Positions 30,357 to 43,858 of a stretch of 64,000 nucleotides of DNA are shown piece by piece. Positions within the stretch are counted from its first letter, which is position 1, and each line of letters begins with the position of its first letter. Location of the stretch: contig JAYKYS010000002.1 in NCBI GenBank assembly GCA_036924285.1, forward strand, positions 3,720,001-3,784,000, in the 5' to 3' direction. The DNA comes from Asterella californica (taxonomy: Eukaryota; Streptophyta; Marchantiopsida; Marchantiales; Aytoniaceae). The notes under the pieces are model-generated. The model was not told the DNA's origin. It saw nothing but the letters and a program-made list of their open reading frames with translations, and did no database searches. Made by a program: the position numbers and the translations under genes.

Positions 30357-32963
30357 ACGTGTTTTTTGATCACTCATATGACAACACTGCTGTCATTTCT
30401 ATTTGATCTTTTATCCAAATCGGCTGTGAATTTCATCCCTAAACAAGTTTAGAACTCAATGTGTTTGTTATAATTATTGTAAAAAGAGGAAAAATATATC
30501 AATTCACACATACCACCACAAGCGATACACGGCTCTATACAAAACTATCTTTCGTAAAACTATGAATATTTTCTGATTGGACATAGAGACTCTTATGTTA
30601 TAACTTTGACCTGCCATAATGAACTCATAGTGCTAGAGAAAACTCACATGTGATACGAAGATATCCACATCAATGCTCTAGACACTGCAAACGAACATCA
30701 TCCATAAGATTAGGTCTCTTCTCCGATTTCGTCTGAGAAAGAGAGGACGAGAAAGCTTGGATTGAACCGTTACAAAACTAAGAGATTGTCACGTCAATGT
30801 AACACCTCAGTTAGGTTGATCGAGTGCGGAGTGGTTAGTCCCGACAGGGCCGTTAGTGTCGTTAGGGTAGATTTTTGGGCTAACACAACTAGGGGTATAC
30901 TTCGCAGGTAGGGCTTGTAGACTTCAATTCTTTGAGTCGAGTCTTCAAGCTCTTGGTTATGATGGATAGTCTTGATGAGCGCAATCTGGATTCTCGGATA
31001 GACAGAGTTAATGTGACTCGACTTTAGTGTTTGTGTAGTGCCGATTGACATGATGGAGTGAGTACAACTCGTTATTACTCAAAGAACTCAAGTCGCGAGG
31101 TATGATTGAGAGCTTTCAGATCACGGATTTATACCGGTGGTATCTACGAAGTGTGCATATCATTGATATCTTTGATTTATGGATGCGCGGAGTGGTTCTT
31201 TTTGGTCGTGTGTTTGATTGCTGTGAGGATTAGTAGTATGTGGACGTGGATTTATTCTTGATCAAATTTATGGTGAGGTAGTGTGGAAGCGCTGCTGAAT
31301 CTTGAGACGACTGCGCTAATTACGCAAGAGACATATCTCACGTCAAATTGTCTAAAATTCTCTAACTTGTCTATCCATCCTCGCACCATTGTGACACTAT
31401 CCGATCTTCTCTCGTTCATTTCCAGTGAGACACACCCCACGTCATACTGTGCGTTTCCACAAGATGGCAGTGTAGAGTTACATCGCTTGATCTACATGTC
31501 ACCGTATGTCCGTCCGGACGGTCCGTTGCAGGTTGGGGGTATTATCAAACAACCCTACGTTCAGAGGGGTATTATCAAGCGAAACGATTGTAATGGGGGT
31601 ATGATAAAGAGACTCTGCTAACTATGAGATTACATCTACAGTAGTTCGCTTTTGACGGGCGGAGGCTCGAGCGAAGCTACAAGGTTGGATGTTGCCCCTC
31701 GCGCTCGGTTCCAACGTTGCCAGGACGAGGATACAGAGGTTATGAATGTGCTAGGGATGTTGATGTGTCGTGGCGAATCTCTCCGACGAAATGCAGCAAT
31801 AAGAGTGCCTAAAAAAGTAACCTTCAAGTCAAAGATCAACCAGTTAGTCTCCACGTGTGCTAGGGGAACAAACTACAGTACAGTGCTAAACAGAACAAAC
31901 TAATAACGCCCGTAGTAGGGCTCGTACACAAACAAACAGGAGAATGTCGTCGTGTTGAATCAACCCTATGCAAAACCTCGCCTTGCCTTGGACCAGTCAG
32001 TTGGACCGCTTGGTCGATGGGTGGAAACCTGTGGGTCAAAGCATAACTCGGGGTTGCAAACTCGTTACACAGAAAGATCAGCTTATTCACTAAATCCGAA
32101 GCTTTCAAGATGTAACCCGGCTGTTAGCGCGCAGTACACAGAACCCTCCGATTCCACTATCATACGTTTCGTGCACGTCCTAGCACGAAAAAGAATCCCG
32201 CTGCAGGCGAGGGAGGGCCGCGGAGTAATGTGACGAGCAGCTGGACGATGGGCGCGGGAGATCTGCTGAGAGAGTTGCAGACCGAGTCGACGTCAAGGTC
32301 GCGAGAAAGATTCTGCTAGGCGAGGGGATGTGATGGTCGAATGACGGATTGATGATGTCGAGCGAGTTGGCTTGCCGGCTTGCTTTACGGGAAAGCTGGT
32401 GAGGTAAGTCTGATCTCGCACAGCATGCCAGCGTACGTTCTAAGTGTTCTTAGTGAATACGAAGTTGTTGTCAGACACTGTTAGAGGTGATGAGCATTCC
32501 CTTGCCGGAGTCCTTTGAGTCTTGATTCTCCATTCTTATGTAGGAACGATGCGAGTGTAAAGTGAATGGAAGTGCCGGATTCAGCGACTCCACGGATGCC
32601 ACGACTCTCTTTCTGTCTGTGTGTGCTTGGGTTGGGGGTTGATTGAGTTCTCGAGTTCTTTTAAAAAGGCGGGGTAAAGGTTGGACCGTGGTGGCCGTTG
32701 ATGCAACGTGCCGAAGAAATGTACTGGAGTACAGTCTGCGAATTAGGAGTTAGTTTCAGGCTTTGGCCCCGGGGATGAGATTTTTGCATACACACACGCC
32801 AGCAGGATCTGATCAGAGAACTTTAATCTATGCAGGATGAGTGGATCATGGAAGTCGCACGAGTAGAGTGTTGTAAAGCACGACGGAGGAATAGCAGCTT
32901 GGACGTGCAGGAGAGAGGGCAAGCTCGTGGTCTAAGGCTGCAAGAAACGGAGTTAAGGGCAGG
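30357..32963. other. Intergenic region upstream of the GTF3C2-like gene
   Basis: No protein gene is supported. It contains the iteron array at 31,536-31,612 and, near 32,660, TTTTAAAAAGG as the only TATA-like word close to the gene. Several open frames of 60-112 codons on both strands show no motif. Confidence 0.5.
31536..31612 (+). repeat. Three 30-bp-spaced iterons, solitary array
   Basis: GGGGTATTATCAA at 31,536 and 31,566 and GGGGTATGATAAA at 31,596: exactly 30 bp apart. The intervening words (ACGTTCAGAGG, for example) match those of the right arm of the inverted-repeat element at 53,908-54,282. No inverted partner arm is seen nearby. Confidence 0.75.
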
Positions 32964-35900
32964 ATGCAAGATGGAGCAAAGGAAAGCAGAGATTTCCCGC
33001 CAGGAGAATTTGAACGCCACACGCAAGCAGAGGATGAAGCTGAAAGATTTGAACACGGACGCTCTCTGGCTGTTGTGTGCACGATTGGGGAATCTGTTCC
33101 TGTGATACTGGATGAAAGGAGTGGTGACGCGTTGGCAATCTCCTATCAAAAGGAGTTGGGCCATTCATTTAACAACGCAAAAAGAGGCTCTGGAGGAGGC
33201 AGAGGACGAGGCAGAGGGGGAAGGAGTAGGTCAGGTGGTGGAGACACCGGGGAAACAAATAGCTCACTTGGAAATGCTAGTGGAAAAGGACAGGGCGGAA
33301 GAGGCAGAGCCAGAGGTAGTAGAGTCCTAACCGCTGAAGAAACTAGTAATTCACTTGAGAATGGAGACAGAGGACGGAGAGGAAGAGGTAGAGGGAGGAC
33401 CCGAGGCAGGGGCAGGGGCAGAGGCAGGGAAGCCGTCAAACCAGGACTCGATGTTGAACCACAATCACTTGGCAAAGAACACGGAGGGGAAGAGGTTGTT
33501 GCAGTCCAACACATCGATACTCTTCTCGATGAACGCGATTGTCCTGTTAACGGAAGTGCTCCTGTAGGAGCACATAATGATAGCAGTAGGACAGGACTGC
33601 CAGCAATGCGCGGCCAGGTTGTTAGGCGCAGAGGAAGTGGCACTGGCGAGCTAACTGGGAAGACAGTACGTGAAACAGACGGGACCATTGGAGCTGAAAA
33701 CGTCCTGGGCGTAGGCAGCTCTGCAGCTCAAGAGAACTATCCTGATCTCTCTGGCCATCTTCTCGAAGCGATTCCTACTTCTAGACCATATGACCAGGTT
33801 AGAGGTATAGACAGCCAGTCAACTGGGCTGAAGACAACAGAGGTGAGAAAAGCAGGCCTTACGATTATCAGAGAAGCGCAGGAACGCGTCTTTTCGGAGG
33901 ACGGGACTGGTTACAGAGAACCAACGTTCACCCCTGAATTGGAAGAAATTATACGGATGTGGCTCTCAGAGATTGAAATCCTTCCGTACGTTGCCAAGGC
34001 CATCAATACTCCCTCATCCGCCCTCTCCTCCACCCCATCTCTGTTGGTGAACTGGACATCGCATGCCCATGTTCTGTCTGAGAGTCAAAAGTCATGTAGG
34101 CTTCGTTTCTTCCGAATGGTTAGTGTCAAGGGTGAGCTCTGGCCTGTACCATATGTGAAGTAAGTTTACATGCTACTGTGATATCTATAGAAGACGTTGT
34201 AGCCCTTTCTCCGTGATTCCTCACTACTAAGATTACATTCTGATAAGGTTCTACATCTCTCTCTGGACAAGCTGCTTTATGAGGTCCGAAGTTGAACTTT
34301 TACTCGGAACTTCTCAAGTGATTAACTTGAAGTCACTCAACTGTTACTTAAATATGCGAGATAAGCCTTGAAAAAACTTGGATCAACCCCTCAGGTTGTC
34401 GTGCACAGGAGATAAGTGCTTGGATCTGCTGTTGACTGGTAGCATCGTTCGTGTTGAAGCAGAGACTGGCCTCTATATACGCAGCTGCCTGCCACTTCTC
34501 CGGAACTTCGTATGAAGTTCGCTGGAAGCAACACATCAACTCATGACTATGAAGCAATCAAGCTGCCTTTATTCAAGTCTGCGGCGATTACGACTGTGAG
34601 TTGTATGCCAAACCCTAACTTGTTCGGGGTCGTGTGCTTATGTTGATATTGTCAAAGCACACCAGATGCTCTCCGGCACTGTTCCCGGGATTGGGAGCCA
34701 GCAATACTTGAATTAGCTTAGCAAAAAGTAACTGAGAGCAAATGCGTATTTCTGTAGCTGCTCTAGTTGTAGCAAAACTTTTGACGCACTGGAACGAGAA
34801 TTACAGGTCATGTTGTGGAGTTCAGCCGAATTTTGGAAAATTAGTTCACAATGCAGGCGAAGCGTCAGGAATCGGGTTTTGGAGTGAATTCGGGAACCCC
34901 TGAGCGTTTTGTTTGTCAGAGTGGTAAATGTTCACGATTTTCCAGTGTTAGGTTTTGATAGACCTCACGTGTCTTGCAGCAGGACCAGAGTCGTTTTACC
35001 AGAAGTAAGCTCAGTTCGTTATTGTGGATCCGTTGATGGATGGTTCCGTGTCGAGGATTGTGTTCTAAGACTTTTTTTCGCTGTTGCAGTCAGAAGCCGC
35101 GCAGGAGGTTAGTCCTCGCACCTGGTGAGTCAAAGTGTTAGTAGAAAGTTGGTCAAATCTGCCTTTTCCAGTTCTGGATTTTAGGTGTTATGTCTTTAGA
35201 GTGTCAAGAAGGTGATTTGGTGTTCCCACCTGGTATTCTCACCTACAGGGTTCTCTCGTCAGTTGTTAGTGTCAAGGGGCTAGTTCAGAAGCTTCAGCAG
35301 GTTCACCCCACCAGAATCCAGAATGGATCGTTTCACGGAACATACCTGATAGTAGATCAACCTTATTTCGACTAAACATAAAGACTGATGTAAATTTGTG
35401 TCATGTGTGGGGATGTAACAGCAAGGATGTATTACTGAACGCAGGAGGTCCAGTTTGGGCACTAGACTGGTGTCCTCAGAGACCGGGATGGATACACACA
35501 GGAGCTGACAGAAAAGAGGTATGTGGTAACACGTCGTATGTACGTAGTTCAAGTTTTCGACCAATTCACCAAGTTTGGGTTGCTTGTAGTAGATTGCTTG
35601 CTTTTTAAGTTGGATTGGATGTCAACCCGGTTCTTCTTGCTGATGCATCTTGACGAGGTACAGGAGACTTGGTCAGGCTGGACAAATATGTTTGGTCAAC
35701 TTGATTTTTAAACCAGCATGTCCTACCACGTTGTGTGGTGAAAGATGTTGCCAACAGAGACATGAATCAGCAGCAGCTATCCAACTGGGGTTGATTCTCT
35801 GTGCAGCTCTTTGATGTATCGCGACACGCTGAATGGAATAAGTCGAATATCAACGGCTGAATAACTAATTTTGTTAAAGGTGCACAAAGAGTAATTGGAT

Positions 35901-38900
35901 AATTGATCTTGATCACCAGACCGTACTTCACTGTCCTTTTGAAAGGTCCCTTGTAACTTTTCATTTTTATTTGCTTAAGTCGCAGCCTGAGTTTCGATGC
36001 ATTAAACTGGCCTGTAGTAGCAGAACATGAGGACCTTTAGTTCGCCTCTCGTGCTCGATTTATAGTTGAAGATTAGAGCTTCAAATCTAGTAAAGTGTCC
36101 GAGTGTCATAAACACCATGTGAAGAATATGAACTCTCAAGTTTCGCGGACTCTGTACTCTTTCGATGTGAACCAGGAAAACAACAGAGAGAAATGTTCAA
36201 TAAGGGAAGTTAATATCGCCGCGCAACGCTTTTAGTATTGCCACGCCCAACTTGATTTATTGCTTACGTTTCTACCGATCTACAGTTTTGCACTGCACCA
36301 TTCTTTTCTTCACCATTTATTCCGTGCTCATCAACAGTCCCAAACAGGGGACACCTCGAGTCTGCGAAATGAGATCAGGCTCGGAGATCTGCACCCTAAA
36401 CCCTGAAACCCTACATTCAAGCACGTGGGCGTGGCAACAGTAAACTTGTGATGCGGCGATATCAATTCCTTTCAGTAATTATTCTTTTACATCGAGAATC
36501 TTTTAAGTAAGGTGTGATGACACTCCCACATTCGTGTGAATGCAAGGTCTGTGGGGACGATCTTTTGCGTCCTTTGGTTGCTGTGTAGTGAAAGTGTGTA
36601 CCATACTTGTACTAGGAGTATTTTGTTCGTTATTGAATGTTATTGTTTTTGGTTTTGCTTACTTTTGGAGGCATTTATACATGGTGCTCTTTCCTCGAAT
36701 CATGCACACTCACGTTGATGGATTTTGTTTCTAGTGAGTATACTTGATCATTTGATAAAAGGAGCTATGGCGTGTGCATAGCCTTTTTCTGTTAACACAG
36801 TTCTTGTTCCGTCAACCTAGTCTCATGAACACACAAGCTAAAGTCGTTTCAGTTCCTATATACTTGAAATTCCAATAAAGTCAGAATCTTGATTTGACTA
36901 CATATCTCGCAATATATGTACCACGTGGTTTTATAAGTCGATGTTGCCGGAGACTAGGTCGTGCTTGTATTTCCGAAATCCCTTGATGGCACAGTTGTAT
37001 AGTTTCCACTCATGCCCATTAAATATTCTTCAACGAGTGGGAGCGAGCACTCCGTGTGTCACTGAACAGAGAGAAGCGCGTCTGGATGTGCAGTTTTTGG
37101 CAGTGGGGACTCACCCGGTATCATCTCCCTATAATAGGATGGGAGCTTGTCTGAACGGGAAGGGCTTAATTCAGATCTGGGCTCTGGATCTTAAGGACTA
37201 TGTCAGTGACGAAGAGGAGAATCAGTATGCTGAAAAGAGCCTGAAAAGCAGAAATTCTGCAGCAGTTGGACTCAGCAAAAGAGGTAGAGGCCGAGCAACA
37301 GGAAAGGTGGGGGGTACAGAGTCAGGCAGAGGTAAAGGGAAGGGCAAAGAGCGAGAAGCAGGTGCTGCCGTAGGTTTGGATCTCACTTCTAGGGCTGACG
37401 GCACAGATGAAGTGGAGCCGTTCGTCCTAAAATGGCACGAAGATTGGCATGAGGAGGAGCCTTCAGCACAGATGGTGCTAGGTCTGACACACGAAGGGCT
37501 CGTCACGTGGGATGCAAAATGGCAGCCAGTTGCAGAATCGGAAATTACCGTACAGGGTAGAGAAACGTTTCGCTTAGGATACCTTGCTGTAGTCCTTGGA
37601 GACGGATCTCTGCAAGTGTGAGCTGAGTCTGACTTTGACCTCATGGTTGCCTCTTGCTTGTTTCACTACTGTGAATAACGCTTATTCTTCCCGATTTACT
37701 AGGCCGGACTGGAGCTTGTCGTCCCTTCGTATGTGAATGACGTAATCGCGGCTAGAAATTTCATCTTCTCTTCTTTGTTAGCTGGGAATCAGTCCACTGT
37801 GAAAGGGAACCAGTATACGTGGAGGCCATCTTTAGGTCGCTGTGTTGTGAAAGTACTTATGTAACTCGAGTTCCCGCGGTTTCTAGGTTTGATGTACCCT
37901 TGCCAACCATTTTCGCGCGCACGACTATGTCATCCTCTGTGGAACCCTTGATCGCGAACATTCAGCCCGTCTTCAAGTGTTCGAGCCTTCGGAAACGTGG
38001 CTTCAAGAGGTAAAGTCGCCTCAAGGTCTTCCTCACTTACAGTGCAGTGTCTATCCTGTATATTCCTCAGTAACGCTGAACACGCCTGTACCAGATTAGA
38101 ACTTGTCTATATGTGTTCCTTTCCAGTGTCTCAGACTTGTATAGCACCCTTGGACGTTTAGTTATGTACGACCCCTTGGTGCTCCAGTTTGTACGTGTAT
38201 TTTCACTGAAGTATGGATTTGTTGCTCATGTTGAGAATGCGTTTTTTTGGGCAGTATACCAGTATCGCTGGAGTGGTCAACTTGGGATCCCCATGATAGA
38301 CTTCTAGTAGGATTTCATGATGCTTCGGTAAGTCCAATTACCCGTCTTGCCTGGACATATGCAGGTAGTAGGGAGTCACATGGAGCATGTGCAAAGTCCA
38401 CACACACATTCCGAACTAAAGAAACGTTTCTCATTTCGTAGTTCATTACGTACCTACAAATAGACGTAACTTGCAACATCCTATGGATGATCATTTATAA
38501 GCATTACTCTAGCAGGAACTTATTCTGGCCATATTTTTGACGGAATCATTTTAGGTACTGAAACGCGTAGATGCCTTCCCTGTTAACAGATGTTTGGCCG
38601 CCATTTCTTAGGATGAGGAGACGACTTCTTGGAACCTAGAAATCATACTATGTGGCGGTGGTTTGCTGTTGCAGGTGGGAGTTTGGAAGTTCGTGCCAAA
38701 GTTGTCCCCCGCAGGTTATGTTTCTATCAGTTGATGATTACTTCTCTATGAAGCAGTCCAAATGCTGGACTGGGTTTGTATTTTGAAGGACTGGAATTAC
38801 GATTCTAGGGATTGTTAGAATGTATCTGATCGTTTCTTTAGGAGTGTAGCAGCTGCCAGTTGTTCGCAGATGTCCTGGACTGTTTGCGATCCTGCCCCGC

Positions 38901-41900
38901 ATCTCTTGTTTATAAGTAGAACCTGGAAACGGGGTTCAGTATACGTTTATATAATGTCTGAGTTTGTTCATGTATTTCGGGTGCAGACACGCGACCACTT
39001 ATGCTCTTCCAAGCTGATTCGCTGCCATTGCGTTCTGTCGCATGGGCACCAGATGGAAGGTTCGTGTAGAAAGTGAACCAGACTTTCAGCGGAAGTATTC
39101 CGATGATGCATTTCGTTGATTTTTCTCTGTGGTACATCGTGAAATGGGTCCGTTTCTCATCGCAGACTAGACAGAAGACATCTTATGGAGGGAATCTTTC
39201 TCAGTGCTTCCTGGCCTGTGCAGTGGTCCTCAGGGACGACACTTGATCGTAACAGCTGGTCACAGTGGTTGGGTCAAATTTTGGGACCTAAGGTAAACAA
39301 TCCTGTCTTACTTTATGGCCAGAAAACAAATCAAGATTTTATCTTCTGAGTTTTCTTGTTGATACGTATTTGAGTGTGTGCTAGTGCGGTGCATTAGAAC
39401 TAACATGTGAAACGGGTGGTTGCGGATTATTACTTTTAAGCACCGTGATATGGGTAGATGAGGCAAACATAAGCCTGATCCGTGGGTACTCTTCCAGTGG
39501 AACAGCCCCCAAGGCGATACTGCTATCATCATCATTCTTAACTATTGGCCGTCAAGGGAATTTTCTATCTGGCTGAATTTTCCTTGGTCCTAGGTTCCTG
39601 TCTGCCCTTGATCGCATAAATGAGCTCAGCTCCTTCATAGATCCCTCCTTTTAGGAGTCGGATCGGCCGCTTCTGCCTCCTTCACGGTACAGACGTGTTC
39701 AGTCCCATGTTCCTTTAGTTTTCAAGATGACCTAGTAAATATGGGTGTAACCTGTCACTGGTTGCTTCAAATTGCGAGCTTCCGAAACACAAGTAAAGGA
39801 AGGGTGATCATCCAGATAGCACCCAGCTAAAAGTGCGAACATTGTCCAATTTTCATGCATTCCAGAACTCAATCCAGTCGGTGACTTCAGTATCGTTATA
39901 TGTTTCTGGTCAAAGGTCATTCGGTGTTTGTCCTAGTGGTCTCCTTAGTTGCATATCCTGTTTACGGATCGCTAGTATCTGTATATGTTTTCAGTTAGTC
40001 GTCAATCGGGTTGTTTCTCCTAGTGGTCTCCTCAGTTACTTATCCTGTTTCTGTCTGAAGGTCATGACGACGACCTGAGCGGGCAGGAGCATGTGGATCC
40101 ACTCTCCACGTCATGGCTTGTGTTATCGGTATCAAGGACAGACTCACCTAACTCTGATACTCGAAGTTCCAGCAAGCGCTGGTCTTTGGTTCGACTCCCG
40201 CAAACCGGCCGGAGTGGAGTCACTCAAAAAGCGCCCACTCGCGGGCATGTGAAACGCAAATCGTTGTATGAACCGTGGGTTCACACATCGTGAATAAACC
40301 CTACTACCAGTCCGTCAAGCTAGAGAATCAGAGCAGTATGATAAAATATGCCGTAGAAGTTTGTTTTAGTACTCTGCCCAGGATGCATTGAGTCTGATAG
40401 CGCAGCGCATGAATAGCGAACAGTGGCTGTGATGGTTCAGAAATACAGAACTTTAAGGGCTGTCACATGCGCCGGTTTGTGAGATATATGCCTGATCCAC
40501 AGAACTGGATGTCCCCTCGGATGTCCCGGAACTGAACAGAAACTCCTGGACCGATGAGGCCCTGATGAGTCGGTTAAGTCTTCATCGGATTGACCACTTT
40601 TCCAACTCTTCTACAGCCTAACCCTCTCTGTTGGGTGCTGATGAAGTCAGAGAGCAGGTTGAGGTGCATGCGACGGGAGTGTGTTCTGTTGCATGCTCTG
40701 CGTGTACCTTCTGGTAGTCAGGTGTTTCAGTGCACACCTACGTATTACAGCTGTATCCAGTGCTGACTCCTCAAACCAAGTCAGCATACATGTTACCGCT
40801 CTTCGTTACTCAGCTTGTACTTACATGGGTTCAAAACTATTTTGGGGTTACCTTTAATGTGCGGGCGAAGTCACTTTTTTCTCTGAAAGCTGCTTTACCC
40901 GTGTATCGAATATATATGCCTGATCCACAGGTACCCTCCAAGCCTTCTCAAGTCGATTTATCCCGTCGATGTATCTTTAGTATTAGCCCGTACCATACCG
41001 CACACAGTAACATCGGGATATTCTCTGACTGAATAGAGGATGTACTCATCAAGAACTGCATGCATTACCCTTTCAACCCTAAACCGCGCGCCCTGGCTAG
41101 ACAGTGCTAGAAAGAAGGATCGGTTGAGAAGAGGTCAAAGCAGAAGAGACATCTTACTCAAGTAGTAAGACGATACCGTAAAGGGCATTCGGCCTCATTT
41201 TCCAAGTTTCAGCGGTGAAGGATTTTGCTGGATTGGAAAGAAGCTCTTCACAGATCAGACGCTGAACTGGAAAGGTGTTAAACTGAAGTTGACACTTGTT
41301 CTTTCCGCACGGACCTACGCTTTTTGCTGGTGCCGTTCCTTCGGAGCGTCACGGCAGGTGTGGTTGTGTGTTGGTGGTAGTCGGAAGATTGGTTGCATAC
41401 TTGCCCACTACTGGTATCAGTCCTGGAGCAGAATCTTAGTCGAAAAGCGGTTCGACAGTCGTTACAGTGGGTTGTACTCTGCGCTTATGGAGCTTTTAAC
41501 ATGTTCGAAAGCTTAGCTTGGAGGCCCTTGTTTTCCCTATCTGATATCACTTCTTCGCTGCAACCTTGATCTGGTTCTCACTCTCCTGTGGGTGTCTTCT
41601 AAAATCTAATCTTGCTCTCAGTAATATAGGGAGTGTCAGTCCGCATGCTATAACGGCTTCTGATCTTTTCGACTATTTTGCTCTTCATCAAGTCTATGGT
41701 CAGTGTATAAGTACAAGAGTACATCATAGTGGGTTAGGAACTCAACAGAGTTCTTACAACCATCGTTGTTGTAGCTCATACATGTGAAATTTTCACAGTT
41801 CGACAAATGTAGCGAAGCTGATCGCGTATATAGATTAGTCGGTTAGTGTTGGTCATTCAGGAGGGACTTATACACCACTAAGCTGTTTTCCCCTTCTGGC

Positions 41901-43858
41901 CTATATGCACATTCACAGATTTGAAGCAAGCTGTATTCTTGTTTTGTGCCACTCTCTTCTCAGTATGGATAACTCCAACCTTAATATGCTGTTTTTGTGG
42001 TATTTAATCGACTTGAAAGTACAGAAGTATCTCTTGGTAAGGCGATGTCCACGTCTGTCAAATGAAAACAACTGGCAGAGGAACAGCAGTTAGTGTCCCT
42101 TGATTGACGTGACGTGTTGTATGTGGGAATTGCCTGTGAACAGAGATATATTCCGGCCCATCTGGGACCTGCAAACATCAAGATGTTGCATCTCGAGCAT
42201 GGACTGGTTGTCATTTCCAAGGTACGATATTTGACAGGAGGTCGTGGATGTGAACTTTGTGGACTCACTCGCGCGGCAGATTGTGCACTTATTATCCGTG
42301 TCACTCAGGTTCCTATTCAAGATTTAGGTGCTAAATAGTTTTTACTGTTTCCGAAGTTTCTGGTTTGTTACATCTGACAGGGTGGAAATGGCACTTTATC
42401 GGTTGTGATCAGATGTGTTTTGATGTCAATGGATGATGGCACTCTCCGTCTTCTTGGTGTTCAAAATGCTTCTTCAACGACTCCTGCAACTGGGCAGCCT
42501 TGGCGGGGCACACATGCTCAGGGACTTCAGTGCTATCTTTGTAGTTCCTTCGCCATATGGAGTGTCCAGGTGTCTCGAGGCACAGGTTTCTCAGTTACCT
42601 TGCTAACTTTCTGTTGCAGCTTATTAATCTTTCGGTCCCCATTCTCAGCATGTCAGATGCCAGCCGCATTTGATCTCCGACTGATTCCTTTTACGACGAT
42701 TTTGTGACACAGGACTTGTAGCATACGCCGGCGTAAGTGGCTCAGTTCTTCAGTTTCAGGTGAATCTTATTCCATTTTATGTGTGAATTTATTCCCGCGA
42801 TACTTGCTCTTACACATAAAACCTACTTTCTGGACATGAAGATAGACGTAGGTTCTGGTTGCCTCGTTTCTCTGGTCTGTTTTTGGTTCTACACAAACCT
42901 CAGCTTCATCACTGATGTGCCTTTAGTGTATGTAGCCTAATGGTTCCTGTAATAGGTTCGTAAGGACTTCTGTGCTTAGTCGATAGACTACCTATGAGAA
43001 TATATACCAGTTCCAGTATATAGCGTGTGCTAGCAGCTCCAGTGAACTACGAGCACACGTGTGAATGAGAGCAAATTAGTTGGAAGGATAGCAATATGGG
43101 AGGAGTTTGACAAAGCACTTATTTAGTCGATTTTAGTAAAGATTTGTTCTGGGCTTGTATTCTGTACTATATAACAGTGGATTAGTGATGGTTCGGACTT
43201 TAATTTGTTTATCCTGGCATGGCTGAAGCTCACTGAAAAAGCTGTTCTGAAAGAAGGAGCGCGAGCGAGGGAGTCGCATTATCTCTGTGGAGGGTTCGCA
43301 GCCAACTCAGAGAGCGGGCCTCTCACTTTAATATCTGCAAAGACAGGTGAACCGGCCCAGATGAAGAAATCTTCTACAGAGTGGGGCAGTACGCCAACAT
43401 CTAAAAGGAACTTCTTAGCTTCTTGTACACTGGATCCAGATCCAGATAGTGTCACTCCAACTAATTCACACCAGGCAGCACTCACTCCTGAGGAAACTTC
43501 TCTTCCTAGGCCTAAACGGGCGAAAGGGATTGCAGCAACAGGTACAATTTGTCAAGTAAATCGTCATAGAGATGCACAAAAGAACTCCCTTCGTAGAAAT
43601 AGTGGAAGTAAGGAATTAGTAGTAGTAAACACAGCTGTGTCTGAAGGAACCGGTGAACAAGGCGCAAGTCAGTCTAGTGCCCCTAGTACTTCCTCTGGGC
43701 CACTAGTAGGTGAACGGTTTCCCTGCAGGAACATTGCAGTTCACCGCGTTAGATGGAACTGTAATCGCCTCAAAAGGCAGTGGCTGGCTTATGCAGGTGC
43801 AGCTGGTCTAGTAAGATGCCAGCAAGTGTATTCTATGAAGAAGAAGAAGAAAAAGTAG
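32964..43858 (+). CDS. GTF3C2: TFIIIC WD40 subunit (GTF3C2-like), 12 exons
   Basis: Subunit of the RNA polymerase III factor TFIIIC, which binds tRNA-type promoters in the nucleus. Exons: 32,964-34,159; 35,422-35,518; 37,094-37,617; 37,887-38,009; 38,255-38,327; 38,675-38,714; 38,987-39,059; 39,224-39,292; 42,144-42,221; 42,413-42,585; 42,713-42,759; 43,229-43,858. All introns are GT-AG, phases agree, and the product is 1,040 aa. Residues 74-156 carry Arg-Gly AT-hook-like repeats. The WD40 part shows GGPVWALDWCPQ, GLIQIWAL, SLEWSTWDPHDRLL, ADSLPLRSVAWAPDG, AGHSGWVKFWDLR and SMDDGTLRLL, and ends AVHRVRWNCN...AGAAGLVRCQ plus a Lys run. A second Arg-Gly stretch sits in exon 3. The start codon is the first in frame and is uncertain. 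Confidence 0.88.
39293..42143 (+). other. Intron 8 of the GTF3C2-like gene, 2.85 kb
   Basis: By far the longest intron. It holds a copy of a dispersed repeat (40,611-40,750), a duplicated word ATATATGCCTGATCCACAG (40,485 and 40,914), and no coding region I can support. Confidence 0.8.
40611..40750 (+). repeat. Dispersed repeat, copy 1
   Basis: CTACAGCCTAACCCTCTCTG... to about 40,713 is roughly 90 percent identical to the reverse complement of 48,743-48,845; weaker similarity continues to about 40,750 (CACACCTAC). It lies in an intron of the GTF3C2-like gene. Confidence 0.8.

Noticed and set aside
32830..33105. Upstream open frame as the true start of the GTF3C2-like protein
   Set aside because: It is in another frame and runs through the start region without a splice site that would link it to exon 1.
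33146..33688. 180-codon minus-strand frame rich in Pro and Leu
   Set aside because: It is the antisense of the Arg-Gly repeats in exon 1 of the GTF3C2-like gene.
35190..35375. Open frame as an extra exon of the GTF3C2-like gene
   Set aside because: Exon 1 ending at 34,159 and the exon at 35,422 join in phase and give the expected protein across the junction, so this frame lies in an intron.
37703..37728. Possible 26-bp mini-exon of the GTF3C2-like gene
   Set aside because: It would break the frame; joining 37,617 directly to 37,887 gives the expected continuous protein.
40080..40270. tRNA-like segment ending GGTTCGACTCCCG
   Set aside because: The T-loop word is present, but the flanking stem does not pair beyond two bases, and no acceptor stem or A-box matches upstream.
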